Below are positions 8,578-16,227 of a DNA stretch of 54,967 nucleotides, in pieces. Numbering within the stretch: the stretch's first letter is position 1; each line of letters opens with the position of its first letter. The stretch comes from Verrucomicrobiota bacterium. GTDB lineage: Bacteria > Verrucomicrobiota > Verrucomicrobiia > Opitutales > UBA953. The notes under the pieces are model-generated. The model was not told where the DNA came from. It ran no database searches and saw only the letters and a program-made list of their open reading frames with translations. The position numbers were made by a program, and so were the translations under genes. Location: contig JAURJZ010000078.1 in the NCBI GenBank assembly GCA_030831965.1, positions 1 through 54,967 of the forward strand, in the 5' to 3' direction.

Positions 8578-9219
8578 ATGGCCCGCCTGCTGCTGATCGA
8601 CTGCGACTCGACGCTCTCCGCCGTGGAGGGCATCGACGAGCTCGGACGCCTGCGCGGCCCGGCGGTCTTTGCCGAGGTCGAGCGCATGACCAACGAGGCG
8701 ATGGACGGCGGCACGCCCCTCGAGACCGTGTTCGCCCGGCGGCTCGAGCTCATCCGGCCGACCCGGTCGGAGGTCGAGACCATCGCGACCAGGTACCTCG
8801 CCACGGTCGAGCCCGACGCGGCGGAGGCCCTGCGCCGCATCCGCGCGGCCGGCTGGCAGGTCGCGATCGTCAGCGGCGGCTTCACCGAGGCCATCCTGCC
8901 CCTCGCCCGCTCCCTCGGCATTGAGAGGGTCGAGGCGGTCGGACTGCGCTTCGCCGCCAACGGCGCCTACGCCGGCTTCGACGAATCCGCCCCGACCTGC
9001 CGCTCGCGCGGCAAGAACGCCGTCGCCCGCCGCCTCCGCGCCGAGCTGGGCGCGGTGGAGGTGGTCATGGTCGGCGACGGCGCCAGCGACCTGGAGGTGA
9101 GGGGCGACGCCGACCGGGTGATAGGGTTCGGGCGCTTCGCGGAGCGGCCGAAGGTCAAGGCCGGGGCCGACGCCTTCATCCGCTCCTTCGCCGAACTCCC
9201 CGGGCTGCTCGGGGTCTGA
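8578..9219 (+). CDS. serB: Phosphoserine phosphatase-like HAD hydrolase (SerB)
   Basis: A 213-residue HAD-superfamily phosphatase that should convert O-phosphoserine to serine, the last step of serine synthesis. Motif I is IDCDSTL near the N-terminus (nucleophile Asp and general-acid Asp), motif II is VSGGF, the motif III lysine lies in SRGKNAV, and motif IV is GDGASDLE, close to the usual GDGANDL. The helical cap between motifs I and II (ERMTNEAMDGG) is typical of SerB. The length fits single-domain SerB without an ACT domain. ATG 8578 is chosen because motif I follows at once. It is 6 bp from thuA downstream and divergent from the DUF1080 operon. Confidence 0.88.
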   Translation: MARLLLIDCDSTLSAVEGIDELGRLRGPAVFAEVERMTNEAMDGGTPLETVFARRLELIRPTRSEVETIATRYLATVEPDAAEALRRIRAAGWQVAIVSGGFTEAILPLARSLGIERVEAVGLRFAANGAYAGFDESAPTCRSRGKNAVARRLRAELGAVEVVMVGDGASDLEVRGDADRVIGFGRFAERPKVKAGADAFIRSFAELPGLLGV

Positions 9220-9225
9220 CACTCC

Positions 9226-9975
9226 ATGCGCCCCCTTCTCCTCCTGCTGGCCGCCCTGGCGCCCCTGTCGCCCGGGGCCGCCGAGCCGCTCCGCGTGCAC
9301 ATCCGCTCGGGACCCAAGAGCCACGGCCCGGGCTGCCACGACCATCCGGCGTTCCTGCGGGACTGGCCCCCGCTGCTGCGCTCGCTCGGCGCGCAGGCGG
9401 GCGGGAGCGACCTGCCGCCGACGGCGGAGGAGCTGGCGCGGGCGGACGTGGTCGTCATCCACCGCCAGTGCGGCGCGGACATGGACGACGCGGAGCGCGG
9501 CCGGCTCGAGGCGTTCGCCCGGCGCGGCGGGGGCATCGTCGTCATCCACGCCGGCATCGCCGCCAACCACACGGCGGGCCTGGACGCGGTCAAGGACCTG
9601 GTCGGGGGCGTCTGGCGCCCGAGGGTCACGCGCTGGCGCGAGGGACCCATGGAGCTCGCCCTCGCCGCCCACGGCCACGCCCTCGGCAAGGGCGTGGCGG
9701 ACTTCGGCATGGACGACGAGATTTACTACGACCTCGACCTCAGGCCCGACATCCAGGTGGTGGCGACGGCGCCCACGCCCAGGCGCCGGGGCGACGGCTT
9801 CGAATCCCAGCCCCAGGTGTGGGCGTACGAGAGGCCCGGCGCCCAGCGCGCCTTCGTCTTCGTGCCCGGCCACCGCTACGCGAACTTCTCCCGGCCGGAC
9901 GTGCGCGAGCTGCTCCTCCGCGGCATCGGCTGGGCGGGGCGCCGCGAGGCCGAGTTCCCGCCGCGGGCGCGCTGA
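9226..9975 (+). CDS. Secreted ThuA-like protein
   Basis: This 249-residue protein has a signal peptide (LLLLLAALAPLSPGAAEP) and a ThuA fold of the class I glutamine-amidotransferase-like superfamily. Visible features are ARADVVVIH, the RGGGIVVIHAGI turn, an H-x-L-x-x-G-V-x-D-F motif after the central GGVW segment, and the late FVPGHRYANF strand. ThuA-like proteins are tied to trehalose and 3-keto-sugar use, and exported versions are very common in Verrucomicrobia beside DUF1080 genes. It follows serB by 6 bp and lies close to the DUF1080 operon, so a role in the same glycoside pathway is plausible. The reaction is not established for this subfamily. Confidence 0.82.
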   Translation: MRPLLLLLAALAPLSPGAAEPLRVHIRSGPKSHGPGCHDHPAFLRDWPPLLRSLGAQAGGSDLPPTAEELARADVVVIHRQCGADMDDAERGRLEAFARRGGGIVVIHAGIAANHTAGLDAVKDLVGGVWRPRVTRWREGPMELALAAHGHALGKGVADFGMDDEIYYDLDLRPDIQVVATAPTPRRRGDGFESQPQVWAYERPGAQRAFVFVPGHRYANFSRPDVRELLLRGIGWAGRREAEFPPRAR

Positions 9976-9978
9976 GCC

Positions 9979-10521
9979 TCAGGCCAGCCCGAGCAGCTGG
10001 CGGATCCTGCGGCGGCGGTAGGCGAAGATGCGGTCGACCTGGCGCGAGACCCAGGGATAGGCGACCTCGCCCAGCGGCCAGAGCGGCAGCCGGTACAGGA
10101 CCTCGTCGTCCATGCGCGTCCGCCCGCCCTCGTCGTAGAAGTTGTGCGTGTGGTGCCAGAAGGCATAGGGACCCTTCAGCTGCTCGTCCACGAAGCCGTG
10201 CGGCGGATCCCAGTGGGCGATGCGCGTGCGCCAGCGGAAACCGAGGCCGTGCAGACTGAGGCGATAGTCGATCAGCGCGCCCTCGCGCATCTCGATCGGG
10301 GTGGGCGTGAGGATGCGGAACCTGAGCTCGGGCGGGGTGATCGCCTCGAGGTTCCGCGCGTCGGAGAAGAAGGGAAAGACCCTCTCGACCGGCAGGGGCA
10401 GGAGCTCGGTGGAGAAGAACCGGTGCGTGCCCCGCGGGAGGGCGATGGGCTCGGCCAGCTGGTTGCGGCGATGGGCGGCGAGGATCTTGCTGTAGTCGGC
10501 CACGGAGGTGGGGGCGAGCAT
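9979..10521 (-). CDS. SRPBCC-fold ligand-binding protein
   Basis: A 180-residue cytoplasmic protein of the START/SRPBCC (polyketide cyclase-like) superfamily, COG4276 type. The pattern is an RFFSTELLPLPVERVFPFFS start strand and helix, EAITPPELRFRIL, a central GALIDYRLSLHGLGFRWRT hairpin, a FVDEQLKGPYAFWHHTH strand and a long C-terminal helix. Such proteins bind a hydrophobic ligand in a central cavity; members are often annotated as CDP-paratose epimerase-related, a label that should not be trusted. About 40 residues precede the fold. It converges with thuA with 3 bp between the stop codons. No specific substrate or pathway can be given. Confidence 0.75.
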   Translation of the reverse strand: MLAPTSVADYSKILAAHRRNQLAEPIALPRGTHRFFSTELLPLPVERVFPFFSDARNLEAITPPELRFRILTPTPIEMREGALIDYRLSLHGLGFRWRTRIAHWDPPHGFVDEQLKGPYAFWHHTHNFYDEGGRTRMDDEVLYRLPLWPLGEVAYPWVSRQVDRIFAYRRRRIRQLLGLA

Positions 10522-10622
10522 GGGCGGGACGGCGGGCGTCCTAAAGACAATTTTGCGGGCGGGTCGGATCTCAATCCGCCTTGCCCCGGGAGCGGGGCTG
10601 GGTTTGCTGGGAGCCCGCCCCC

Positions 10623-11180
10623 ATGTCCGCCCCCCGTTCCCGCAAACGCACCGTCGGCGCCTTCGGCAACCGCAGCCCCAAGCCCATCGGCTTCGTGCCC
10701 AAGGCCCCCCTGCCCCGCGAGGACAAGCCCGGCTTCCGCATCCGGCACGACATCGAGCTGGGCGAGAAGTGGAAGCGCTACACCATGGAGACCGGCCTGC
10801 TCAAGGGGCTGATCGACGCCAAGCCGGTCGGGCCCAAGGCGGTGCACGAGAACCGCCAGGCCATCATCGGCGCCACCAACATCTCCCAGCTGATGTGGAA
10901 CGCGGCCATCAAGGGCCCCGAGGGCGAGGAGGAGGCCTTCAAGGTCATCTCGACGCTCCGGCACCCGGCGACCAAGGAGATCGTCGCCCCGCCCCCCGAG
11001 GAGTGCCGCAAGCTCGTCCGCGACCTGGTCGACCTCAAGAACCGCCTCTACCCCGGGGAAAAGAAGCAAATCGTCGAATACGAGCGCGAGTTCGACGCCA
11101 ACGGCGTGTTCCACTTCCGCGTCAACGGTCAGGACATGAACCCCCAAGGGGTCGTCCGGCCCGAGGGCACCGTCCTCTGA
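10623..11180 (+). CDS. Uncharacterised 185-aa protein
   Basis: I do not recognise this family. The protein is soluble, without signal peptide or membrane segment. It starts with a very basic tail (SAPRSRKRTVGAFGNRSPKP) and then a charged mixed alpha/beta region; the last third (YPGEKKQIVEYEREFDANG then FHFRVNGQDMNPQG) looks like two beta strands. Codon use and composition match the neighbours, which supports real coding. ATG 10623 is preferred over an in-frame TTG 14 codons earlier because the basic tail starts there. It is read in the same direction as pyrC and ends 51 bp before it, but a functional link is not evident. A nucleic-acid-binding role is only a guess from the basic N-terminus. 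Confidence 0.6.
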   Translation: MSAPRSRKRTVGAFGNRSPKPIGFVPKAPLPREDKPGFRIRHDIELGEKWKRYTMETGLLKGLIDAKPVGPKAVHENRQAIIGATNISQLMWNAAIKGPEGEEEAFKVISTLRHPATKEIVAPPPEECRKLVRDLVDLKNRLYPGEKKQIVEYEREFDANGVFHFRVNGQDMNPQGVVRPEGTVL

Positions 11181-11231
11181 ACCCGTCCGCTCCCGCTTGC
11201 CTATCCCCGGCCGTTGGGCTCGGATAGGCGC

Positions 11232-12572
11232 ATGGGATCCCTGCTCTTCCGAGACGCCGAGGTGGTCACCGACGGCAAGCGCCGCGTGACGGACGTGCTC
11301 GTGCGCGACGGGCGCATCGCCGACATCGGGCCGGTCACCGGCGGGGCCGACCGCGAGATCGACGCCCGGGGCAAGCTCCTCCTGCCCGGCCTGATCGACG
11401 ACCAGGTGCACTTCCGCGAGCCCGGCCTCACCCACAAGGGCGAGATCGCCACCGAGTCGCGCGCGGCGGTGGCGGGCGGGGTGACCTCGTTCATGGAGAT
11501 GCCCAACACCGTGCCCAACACGGTCTCGCGCCAGGCCCTTGACGCCAAGTTCGCCCGCGCCGCCGCCGTCTCCCCCGCCAACTTCTCGTTCTTCCTCGGC
11601 GCCACGCCCCACAACCTCGAGGAGATCCAGCGGCTCGAAACCCGCCGCGTCTGCGGCGTGAAGATTTTCATGGGCTCCTCCACCGGCGACCTGCTTGTCG
11701 ACGAGCCGGCCGCCCTCGAGCGCATCTTCGCGAAATCCCCCGTGCCCATCGCCACCCACTGCGAGGACAACCCCATGGTGAGGGCGGCCGAGGCGGGGGC
11801 GCGGGCCCGCTGGGGCGAGGACGTGCCGGCCGCCGAGCACGCCCGCATCCGGGGGCGCGAGGCCTGCTACAAGTCGACCCTCCTCGCCATCAACCTGGCC
11901 CGGCGGACCAACGCCCGGCTGCACGTCCTGCACCTGACCACCGCCGAGGAGGCCTCGCTCTTCGCCCCCGGTCCGGTCAGGGGCAAGCGCGTCACCGCCG
12001 AGGCCTGCGTCCACCACCTCTGGTTCGACGACCGCGACTACGCCGCCCTGGGCAACCGCATCAAGTGCAACCCCTCGATCAAGGAGCCGGCGGACCGGGC
12101 GGCCATCCGCCGCGCGGTGGCCGAGGGCCGCATCGACGTCATCGCCACCGACCACGCGCCCCACACCGCCGAGGAGAAGGCGCAGCCTTACTTCAAGGCG
12201 CCGTCCGGACTGCCCCTGGTCCAGCACAGCCTGCTCATCCAGCTCGACCTCTGGAAGCAGGGAGCGCTCGCCCTCGAGACCCTCGTCACGCGCTCCTGCC
12301 ACGCCCCGGCCGAGCTCTTCGGCGTCGTCGACCGCGGCTTCATCCGGCCGGGCATGTGGGCCGACCTGGTGCTGGTCGACCCGGCCAAGCCCACGCCGGT
12401 CACGCGCGGCAGCCTGCTCTACAAGTGCGGCTGGTCCCCCCTCGAGGGCCACGCCTTCGGCTCGACCGTGGAGATGACCCTGGTCAACGGCCACGTGGCC
12501 TGGGAGTCCGGCCGGCTCCGCGAGGACGCGCCGCGCGGCCGGGAGCTGGAGTTCCTGCCGGAGCGCCGATGA
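11232..12572 (+). CDS. pyrC: Dihydroorotase (class I type)
   Basis: A 446-residue amidohydrolase that should cyclise N-carbamoyl-aspartate to dihydroorotate in pyrimidine synthesis. Metal and catalytic features are visible: DDQVHFREPG near residue 55, the probable carbamylated lysine in GVKIFMGSS, the histidines in ATHCED and LHVLHLTTA, and the catalytic aspartate in ATDHAPH. The first histidine of the usual H-x-H is glutamine (Q-V-H), a variant I recall also from Bacteroidetes enzymes. Allantoinase is the main alternative. ATG 11232 is chosen; a TTG 6 codons upstream is less likely. Its stop overlaps the tgt start (ATGA), so the pair is translationally coupled. TTGCCT at 11197-11202 may be a -35 element. 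Confidence 0.85.
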   Translation: MGSLLFRDAEVVTDGKRRVTDVLVRDGRIADIGPVTGGADREIDARGKLLLPGLIDDQVHFREPGLTHKGEIATESRAAVAGGVTSFMEMPNTVPNTVSRQALDAKFARAAAVSPANFSFFLGATPHNLEEIQRLETRRVCGVKIFMGSSTGDLLVDEPAALERIFAKSPVPIATHCEDNPMVRAAEAGARARWGEDVPAAEHARIRGREACYKSTLLAINLARRTNARLHVLHLTTAEEASLFAPGPVRGKRVTAEACVHHLWFDDRDYAALGNRIKCNPSIKEPADRAAIRRAVAEGRIDVIATDHAPHTAEEKAQPYFKAPSGLPLVQHSLLIQLDLWKQGALALETLVTRSCHAPAELFGVVDRGFIRPGMWADLVLVDPAKPTPVTRGSLLYKCGWSPLEGHAFGSTVEMTLVNGHVAWESGRLREDAPRGRELEFLPERR

Positions 12573-13729
12573 GCGATTTCCGGCTGCTGGCCACCGACCC
12601 CGCCTCGGCGGCCCGCCGCGGCGAGCTCCGCACCAACCACGGGACCGTCCAGACCCCCGTCTTCATGCCCGTGGGAACCCAGGGCACGGTGAAGGGCCTC
12701 ACCCCCGACCAGGTCGCGGACACCGGCGCCCAGATCCTCCTCGGCAACACCTACCATCTCAACCTCCGACCCGGGCGGGAGGTGGTCCGGGCCGCGGGCG
12801 GCCTGCACCGGTTCATGGGATGGGACGGGCCGATCCTGACCGACAGCGGGGGCTTCCAGGTCTTCTCCCTCGCCAAGCTCCGCACCGTGACCGACGAGGG
12901 CATCCGCTTCCAGTCCCACCTCGACGGCTCGCCGCTCTTCCTCGACGTGCGCGACTGCCTCGGCATCCAGGACGCGCTGGGGTCCGACATCGCCATGGTC
13001 CTCGACGAGTGCCCCCCCTGGCCCTGCGACCGCGCCGCCTGCGAGGTCGCCGTCGACCGCACCCTGCGCTGGGCCCGCCAGATGCTCCGCCTCGCCGAGG
13101 ACACCGGCTTCCTCGCCTCGGGTCGCCACCTCTTCGCCATCAACCAGGGCTCCGTCTTCGAGGACCTGCGCATCCGCTGCGCCGAGGAGCTCGGGGCCCT
13201 CGGCTTCCCCGGCCACGCCATCGGCGGCGTCTCCGTGGGCGAGCCCGAGGAGGAGATGCTCCGCCAGGTCGGCATCGCCGCCCCCCGGCTGCCCGCCGGC
13301 AAGCCCCGCTACGTGATGGGCGTGGGCACCCCGACCCAGCTGCTCCGGATGATCGCCCTCGGCGCCGACATGTTCGACTGCGTCATGCCCACCCGCCTGG
13401 CCCGTCACGGCTGCGCCTTCACGCCCGACGGCACGGTCAACATCGGCAACCGGCGGTTCAGGGACGACCACCGCCCCCTCGTCGAGGGCCTGGACAACCT
13501 GGCCTGCCGCCGGTTCACCCGGGCCTACCTGCGCCACCTCCACCACGCCGGCGAGACGCTGGGGGGCACCCTCCTGAGCCTGCACAACCTGCACTTCTTC
13601 CAGGACCTGATGGCGCAGGCCAGGGCCCATCTCGAGGCGGGCGACTTCACCCCATGGTCCCGGGCCTGGATCGCCCGCTACGAGGCGGGGGACGACGAGG
13701 CGGCGGCGGCCGGCCCGGGCGGGGACTGA
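12569..13729 (+). CDS. tgt: tRNA-guanine transglycosylase with degenerate zinc site
   Basis: A 386-residue TIM-barrel enzyme that exchanges guanine-34 for preQ1 in queuosine tRNAs. Typical blocks are present: MPVGTQGTVKGLTPDQ, GNTYHLNLRPG, TDSGGFQVFSL with the catalytic Asp, FAINQG, IGGVSVGE, and the FDCVMPTR nucleophile motif. The structural zinc motif, normally C-x-C-x2-C with a distant His, reads L-D-N-L-A-C here (about residue 310), followed by an intact LHNL. Thus two of the four ligands are absent while the surrounding F-T-R-A-Y-L-R-H sequence is well kept. The base sequence gives no sign of a frameshift. The start overlaps the pyrC stop by 4 bp. No other queuosine gene is in the window. 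Confidence 0.88.
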   Translation: MSDFRLLATDPASAARRGELRTNHGTVQTPVFMPVGTQGTVKGLTPDQVADTGAQILLGNTYHLNLRPGREVVRAAGGLHRFMGWDGPILTDSGGFQVFSLAKLRTVTDEGIRFQSHLDGSPLFLDVRDCLGIQDALGSDIAMVLDECPPWPCDRAACEVAVDRTLRWARQMLRLAEDTGFLASGRHLFAINQGSVFEDLRIRCAEELGALGFPGHAIGGVSVGEPEEEMLRQVGIAAPRLPAGKPRYVMGVGTPTQLLRMIALGADMFDCVMPTRLARHGCAFTPDGTVNIGNRRFRDDHRPLVEGLDNLACRRFTRAYLRHLHHAGETLGGTLLSLHNLHFFQDLMAQARAHLEAGDFTPWSRAWIARYEAGDDEAAAAGPGGD

Positions 13730-13785
13730 CGGCTTTTCCTTGCCCCCGGGCGCGGCGTCCGCTTGCCTCCGCCCTCCGGTGAGCC

Positions 13786-13862
13786 GGTCGCGTAGCTCAG
13801 TTGGTTAGAGCGCCACATTCACATTGTGGATGTCACAGGTTCGAGTCCTGTCGCGACCACCA
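13786..13862 (+). tRNA. tRNA-Val (anticodon CAC), CCA encoded
   Basis: A complete 77-nt cloverleaf can be folded. The acceptor stem GGTCGCG pairs with CGCGACC, the D arm is GCTC/GAGC, and the anticodon stem CCACA/TGTGG encloses the loop TTCACAT, giving anticodon CAC at 13820-13822 (Val, codon GUG). The variable loop is ATGTC, the T arm is ACAGG-TTCGAGT-CCTGT, the discriminator base is A, and the 3' CCA is encoded at 13860-13862. It follows tgt by 56 bp. Upstream TTGCCC (13740-13745) and TTGCCT (13763-13768), 17 bp apart, could form a GC-rich promoter. Confidence 0.95.
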
Positions 13863-14010
13863 CCGGAGGATCGGCCAAGCCCGCCCCCGGCGACGGCCGG
13901 GCGCGCCCGCGGCCCCCCCTTTTTTTTATAATAATATGTTAAAACACATATTTATATTTATCCTGTTGAAGAATTATTGGCCGGGGGTTGATTCACCGCC
14001 TTTCGCGCCC
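13863..14010. promoter_or_regulatory. AT-rich intergenic block with inverted repeat
   Basis: After the tRNA comes a GC-rich stretch with a 6-bp hairpin (CCCGGC-GACG-GCCGGG) and then, abruptly, about 60 bases of almost pure A/T (about 13919-13980). Within it are a T-run, a perfect TATAAT (13927-13932) and an inverted repeat AATATGT-(6)-ACATATT (13933-13952). It precedes the uncharacterised gene at 14011. It could be a promoter with an operator or an upstream AT element, or a trace of foreign DNA. A matching -35 is not evident. Confidence 0.4.
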
Positions 14011-14373
14011 ATGCCCAAGCCCCGCCCCTCCAAGGCCGCCGCCTGCCCCTTCCTCGACGAGATCCGCGCCATCCACCGCCGCCGCTGCAACTGCCGGCTC
14101 GACCGCCGGGCCGACTTCTGGCTCCGCTACGGCGGGGACAAGCTGGAGATCTCCCCGGGCAGCTTCCACCAGAGCCTGGCGACCTGGCTGCACAACGCCG
14201 GCCTGATCCCGGCCAACCGGGTGGACGACCTGGCCGCGGCCTTCTTCTGCCTCGGGGTGACCAACTCGAACAACCTCTTCCAGAAGGTCCGCCAGGGAAA
14301 GGTCGACCCCCACGGCATCGGCAAGGACGGCCGGCGCAACGGCAAGGCCCGCGCGCGGACGGAGGAGCGATGA
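14011..14373 (+). CDS. Uncharacterised 120-aa protein
   Basis: Not recognised. This small cytoplasmic protein has a basic N-terminus, a cysteine trio (CPF, then CNC after a helix EIRAIHRRR), a WLRYGG segment, and a helical core (SFHQSLATWLHNAG, VDDLAAAFFCLGV) ending in a basic tail. The compact helical pattern could be DNA- or RNA-binding, but that is only a guess. ATG 14011 is taken because sequence upstream in the same frame runs through the AT-rich block and the tRNA. Its stop overlaps the start of the ADGS-repeat gene (ATGA at 14370-14373), so the two are probably co-translated. Codon use is GC-rich like the host despite the AT-rich block just upstream. Confidence 0.6.
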   Translation: MPKPRPSKAAACPFLDEIRAIHRRRCNCRLDRRADFWLRYGGDKLEISPGSFHQSLATWLHNAGLIPANRVDDLAAAFFCLGVTNSNNLFQKVRQGKVDPHGIGKDGRRNGKARARTEER

Positions 14374-14891
14374 CCCGCCTCCTGCCCTGCCTTCTCCTCG
14401 CCGCCGCCGCGGCCGCCCCCGCGGCCCCGCGCCAGCCGGAGGGAGAGGCGCGACCCAGCCGGCCCACCACCTACCGGAAGTCCGCCGACGGCTCCCTGCG
14501 GGGATCCGACGGGGAGGTCCTGCGGCGCGGGGCCGACGGCTCCGTCCGCTCCTCCGAGGGGCCGACCGCCCGCCGGATGGCCGACGGCTCGGTGCGCTTT
14601 TCCGACGGGCAGAGCGTCCGCAGCCTGGCCGACGGGTCGATGCGGACGTCCGACGGCGTCACGCTCCGCCGCCTGGCCGACGGCAGCTGGCAGGGATCGG
14701 ACGGCACGCGCATCCGCTCGCAGGCCGACGGCTCGGTGGTCGTCACCCCGCCGACCCGCGGGGGCCTCATCGACCCCGCCCGCGCCGCCATCCTGACGCA
14801 GCCCGGGCTGGGACAGGACCCCCGGCGGCCGGCGGGGCCGCCGGGCCCGCCCATGGGCGCCAGGCCGGGCCCGCAGGAGCCCGGCGGTTGA
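14370..14891 (+). CDS. Exported protein with 16-residue ADGS repeats
   Basis: A 173-residue protein with a signal peptide (MTRLLPCLLLAAAAAAPAAP) and then five full copies plus a partial sixth of a 16-residue repeat of the form ADGS-(V/L/M)-R-x-S-(D/E)-G-x(3)-R-(R/S)-x, from about residue 39 to 124. The tail is proline/glycine-rich. I know no named family for it. The regular D-G turns and alternating residues suggest short beta hairpins stacked as a beta-solenoid or roll, possibly surface or periplasmic. It overlaps the preceding gene by 4 bp and ends 31 bp before corA, whose -35 element overlaps its stop codon. Repeat number may vary between strains. Confidence 0.65.
   Translation: MTRLLPCLLLAAAAAAPAAPRQPEGEARPSRPTTYRKSADGSLRGSDGEVLRRGADGSVRSSEGPTARRMADGSVRFSDGQSVRSLADGSMRTSDGVTLRRLADGSWQGSDGTRIRSQADGSVVVTPPTRGGLIDPARAAILTQPGLGQDPRRPAGPPGPPMGARPGPQEPGG
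14484..14741 (+). repeat. 48-bp tandem repeat encoding ADGS units
   Basis: Five consecutive 48-bp units (14484-14723) and the start of a sixth encode the ADGS 16-residue repeat. Each begins with a GCC-GAC-GGC-like triplet set. The units differ at many bases, so the array is old or under selection rather than freshly expanded. Confidence 0.8.
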
Positions 14892-14917
14892 CACCCTCCG
14901 GCCCCGCGGGCTACCCT
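14888..14917 (+). promoter_or_regulatory. Putative corA promoter
   Basis: TTGACA (14888-14893) is followed after 18 bp by TACCCT (14912-14917). The corA ATG lies five bases later, where transcription would start, so the mRNA may be leaderless. No Shine-Dalgarno sequence is present. Confidence 0.5.
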
Positions 14918-14922
14918 GCGGG

Positions 14923-16101
14923 ATGGAACGCTCCCAGCAGCGCCAGGAGGCGACGCTTCGCTCCCGCAAGTTCATGGAGGAGAGGCTGGCCCAGCTGCGC
15001 GCGAGGCTCGGGCTTCGCGGCGACCACAAGCCCCTGCCCGGGGAGGCCGCGTTCGAGGAGAGCGAGATCGGCCGCGCTCCCGGCCAGCTGCCGGCCGCCT
15101 CGCCGTTCGAGAGCCAGGGTCCGACCCGCTTCCGCGCCATCTGCTACGACGAGGCCTCCGTGCGCACGACGGAGTTCACCGACCTCGACTCGGTGGGCAA
15201 GCTGGTGGGCCAGCCCGGCGTCGTCTGGATCCAGGTGCTGGGCATCACCGACCCCCAGGTGGTGCACGTGGTCGGCGCCTTCTTCGACGTGCCGATGCTC
15301 GCCCAGGAGGACGTGCTGACCGCCGCCTCCCGGCCCAAGTTCGAGCAGTACGGCGACCAGGTGCTCGCCATCGCCCGCGCGGTGCGGGTCGGCGTGACCG
15401 AGGACACCCCCCGCGGCCAGCAGATCTCGCTCGTGGCCGGGCCGGGCTTCCTCCTCTCGTTCCACGAGACCGACGACCCCGTCTTCGGCGCGGTCGAGCG
15501 CCGCATCGCCGAGAACAAGGGCGGCATCCGCAAGTGGGGTCCGGGCTACCTTCTCTACGCCCTGCTCGACACCCTGGTCGACCGACTGCTTGTCCAGACC
15601 GAGGAGATCGAGGACGCCCTGATCGAGCTCGAGGAGGAGGCCCTGGGCGTGGGCCGCGGCCTGAACCTCGACGAGGTCTACCGGCTCAAGCGCGTCATCG
15701 TGCGGCTGAGCCGGCTCGCCCTCCCCCTCAAGGACATGGTCAGCGTGCTCGAGCATTACGAGCACGGCCTGCTGCCGCCGACCATGGACATGTTCTTCCG
15801 CGACCTCTACGACCACGCCATCCGGGCCGGCGACCGCATCGAGCACGCCCGCACCATCCTCCAGGAGCTGCAGGAATACCACCACACGCTGCAGGAGCGC
15901 AAGACGAGCGAGATCGTGCGCGTCCTGACCGTGATGTCGTCCATCTTCATCCCCCTCACCTTCGTGGTGGGCATCTACGGGATGAACTTCGACAACATGC
16001 CCGAGCTGCGGACGGCCAACGGCTACTTCTGGGTGCTGGGCGGCATGGGCGCCTTCACCGTCGGCATGCTGCTCTGGTTCCGTCGCAAGAAGTGGCTGTA
16101 A
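14923..16101 (+). CDS. corA: CorA family magnesium/cobalt transporter
   Basis: A 392-residue pentameric Mg2+ channel of the inner membrane. The long cytoplasmic N-terminal part (about 320 residues) has the CorA alpha/beta domain (VVWIQVLGITDPQVV, FEQYGDQVLAIARAV) and the long stalk helix (LLVQTEEIEDALIELEEEAL, YHHTLQERKTSEIVRVLTV). The first membrane helix ends in the selectivity signature YGMNFDNMPEL, and a second helix (WVLGGMGAFTVGMLLW) precedes the basic C-terminal tail RRKKWL. The first 50 residues are an extra charged extension. It is probably transcribed from its own promoter just upstream, and an 8-bp hairpin follows the stop codon. Confidence 0.93.
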   Translation: MERSQQRQEATLRSRKFMEERLAQLRARLGLRGDHKPLPGEAAFEESEIGRAPGQLPAASPFESQGPTRFRAICYDEASVRTTEFTDLDSVGKLVGQPGVVWIQVLGITDPQVVHVVGAFFDVPMLAQEDVLTAASRPKFEQYGDQVLAIARAVRVGVTEDTPRGQQISLVAGPGFLLSFHETDDPVFGAVERRIAENKGGIRKWGPGYLLYALLDTLVDRLLVQTEEIEDALIELEEEALGVGRGLNLDEVYRLKRVIVRLSRLALPLKDMVSVLEHYEHGLLPPTMDMFFRDLYDHAIRAGDRIEHARTILQELQEYHHTLQERKTSEIVRVLTVMSSIFIPLTFVVGIYGMNFDNMPELRTANGYFWVLGGMGAFTVGMLLWFRRKKWL

Positions 16102-16102
16102 G

Positions 16103-16121
16103 GGCCTCCCTGCGGGAGGCC
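16103..16121 (+). terminator. Hairpin after corA
   Basis: GGCCTCCC-TGC-GGGAGGCC is a perfect 8-bp stem with a 3-base loop, two bases after the corA stop. No T-run follows, so it may act as an mRNA 3' end stabiliser or a weak terminator. Confidence 0.45.
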
Positions 16122-16227
16122 TGGGGGCACGGCGGCACAGCTGCGCAGGGGCACGGGAGTCAGTGCGCCTGAGGAGGTAACCTGCAGGGTTCTGCCACCG
16201 GTCGCCAGCATCGCCGCATCTGCCTTC

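Noticed and set aside
13786-13862. tRNA-His reading of the tRNA gene
   Set aside because: The loop TTCACAT between CCACA and TGTGG places CAC, not GTG, at positions 34-36, so valine is supported.
13863-13940. Intrinsic terminator after tRNA-Val
   Set aside because: The CCCGGC/GCCGGG hairpin ends about 20 bases before the T-run, so the two do not form a classical terminator.
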